Shown here: piece by piece, positions 5,056 to 5,665 of the stretch | Position numbering within the stretch: position 1 is the stretch's first letter | Layout of the letters: the number at the start of each line of letters is the position of its first letter | Assembly: GCA_030145945.1 (NCBI GenBank) | Contig: JASLDK010000042.1 | Coordinates: forward strand, 1 to 5,665 | Reading direction: 5' to 3' | Length of the DNA: 5,665 nt | Source of the DNA: Nocardioides sp. | GTDB lineage: Bacteria > Actinomycetota > Actinomycetes > Propionibacteriales > Nocardioidaceae | Position numbers and translations under genes: made by a program | Notes under the pieces: model-generated | The model's input: the letters and a program-made list of their open reading frames with translations, nothing else | The model's database searches: none | What the model was told of the DNA's origin: nothing

Positions 5056-5665
5056 TCAGCGAGCCGATCGCGCGATCAGTGATCCAGCGACCTCACGGTA
5101 GGCCTGGGCACCCTTGCTGGTCCGGCTCGTCGCGAGGATCGAGCGCCCGGCGGCAGGCGCCTCGGCGAACTTGATCGTCTTCGGGATCGGCGGCTCGATC
5201 ACCGGCAGGTCGTAGGTCTCGCTGATGGTCTCCAGCACCGTGCGCGAGTGGGTGGTGCGGCCGTCGTACAGCGTCGGGAGCACGCCCCAGACCTCGAGGC
5301 CCCTGTTGGTGAACCGGCGCACGTCGTGGACCGTGTCGAGCAGCTGTCCGACGCCGCGGTGCGACAGCGTCTCGCACTGCAGCGGCACCAGCACGCCGTC
5401 GGCCGCGGTGAGGGCGGCCACCGTGAGGACGCCCAGCGAGGGCGGGCAGTCCAGCAGCACCCAGTCGTAGGCCGGTCCGGTCTCGGCGAGGTCCTCGAGC
5501 ACCCCGCGGATGACGTGCTCCCGGCCGGTGCGCGTCAGGAGGTCGGCCTCGGCGCGGGCGAGCTCGATCGTGGCGGGGAGCAGGTCGACCCCGTCGTCGG
5601 TCTCGAGGATCACCTCGGACGCGTCGAGCCCCTTGGTCAGCACGTGGTGGATCGAGAGCTCGAGG
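5056..5665 (-). CDS. ParA/Soj-family ATPase, 5' end cut by window
   Basis: ParA/Soj proteins are Walker-type ATPases that bind DNA nonspecifically and position chromosomes, plasmids or other cargo, usually with a ParB partner. The visible 202 C-terminal residues include the switch/Walker B region VLLDCPPSLG (69-78 of the fragment), VPLQCE (93-98), and the family's C-terminal block IPKTIKFAEAPAAGRSI (150-166) followed by SKGAQAYREVA. The open frame runs off the right edge, so the true start and the Walker A motif lie outside; by family length roughly 80-100 residues are missing. A GTG at 5643-5641 is in frame but is internal, because codons before it (LELSIHH) continue a normal ParA sequence. 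No ParB gene or parS site is visible. In actinobacteria a ParA homologue often lies near scpA/scpB, but here an L,D-transpeptidase follows at 8 nt. It may therefore be an orphan ParA rather than the chromosomal parAB copy. Confidence 0.92.
   Translation of the reverse strand, partial: LELSIHHVLTKGLDASEVILETDDGVDLLPATIELARAEADLLTRTGREHVIRGVLEDLAETGPAYDWVLLDCPPSLGVLTVAALTAADGVLVPLQCETLSHRGVGQLLDTVHDVRRFTNRGLEVWGVLPTLYDGRTTHSRTVLETISETYDLPVIEPPIPKTIKFAEAPAAGRSILATSRTSKGAQAYREVAGSLIARSAR
5066..5077. repeat. 12-bp perfect palindrome in the end of the ParA gene
   Basis: GATCGCGCGATC is fully self-complementary. It lies inside the last codons of ParA (for IARS) and ends 18 bp before the L,D-transpeptidase GTG. 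It could be an operator for an internal promoter or a chance product of CG-rich codons. No -10 or -35 elements are obvious around it. Confidence 0.3.

Noticed and set aside
5641..5643. GTG as the start of the ParA gene
   Set aside because: The frame stays open to the window edge with ParA-like residues before it, and starting here would leave out the Walker A region every active ParA needs.
5638..5648. CACGTG core resembling the centre of a parS site
   Set aside because: Only the 6-bp core matches; the flanking TGTTT/AAACA arms of parS are absent and the site lies within ParA coding sequence.

Overview
The window comes from a high-GC, Gram-positive-style genome. All six genes are on the minus strand, coding density is high, start codons are ATG or GTG, third positions are strongly G/C-biased, and I noticed no in-frame TTA codons in the main genes. 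The gene families (secreted PLD-like and EEP-fold proteins, a membrane-anchored L,D-transpeptidase, a Soj-like ParA) fit an actinomycete. Nocardioides or a relative is my guess from general resemblance, not a demonstrated assignment.

In transcription order (right to left) the window holds: the C-terminal two thirds of a ParA/Soj-type ATPase (5056-5665, N-terminus off the edge); 8 nt later a GTG-started membrane-anchored L,D-transpeptidase (4256-5047); after an 85-nt gap with a possible promoter, a secreted endonuclease/exonuclease/phosphatase-fold hydrolase with intact catalytic residues (3250-4170); then a 137-nt intergenic region; then a secreted phospholipase D-like protein (1865-3112); 19 nt later proA, gamma-glutamyl phosphate reductase (595-1845); and after 82 nt a CDP-alcohol phosphatidyltransferase family membrane protein (1-512, C-terminus off the edge).

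The genes fall into loose groups. ParA and the L,D-transpeptidase look translationally coupled, and both families relate to the cell cycle and envelope. The EEP and PLD proteins are two neighbouring secreted phosphodiesterase-fold proteins that could act on extracellular nucleic acid or phospholipid. proA is a housekeeping proline-biosynthesis gene that may be read through from the PLD gene.

The most unusual DNA is not in the genes. The EEP-PLD gap holds three tandem 13-bp repeats right after the EEP stop, a long hairpin resembling a terminator, and an AT-rich island. The island has a 7-bp inverted repeat abutting a -10 box placed for a leaderless PLD mRNA, and, as a competing reading, a 12-codon upstream ORF overlapping the PLD start by ATGA. 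The whole 19-nt PLD-proA spacer is a perfect 6-7-6 inverted repeat that would bury the only Shine-Dalgarno-like sequence of proA. The PLD-like protein keeps both His/Lys pairs but lacks the Asp of both HKD motifs. I found no mobile element, CRISPR array, tRNA or rRNA. Nothing here proves a new system; the EEP/PLD block and its control region is the best candidate.
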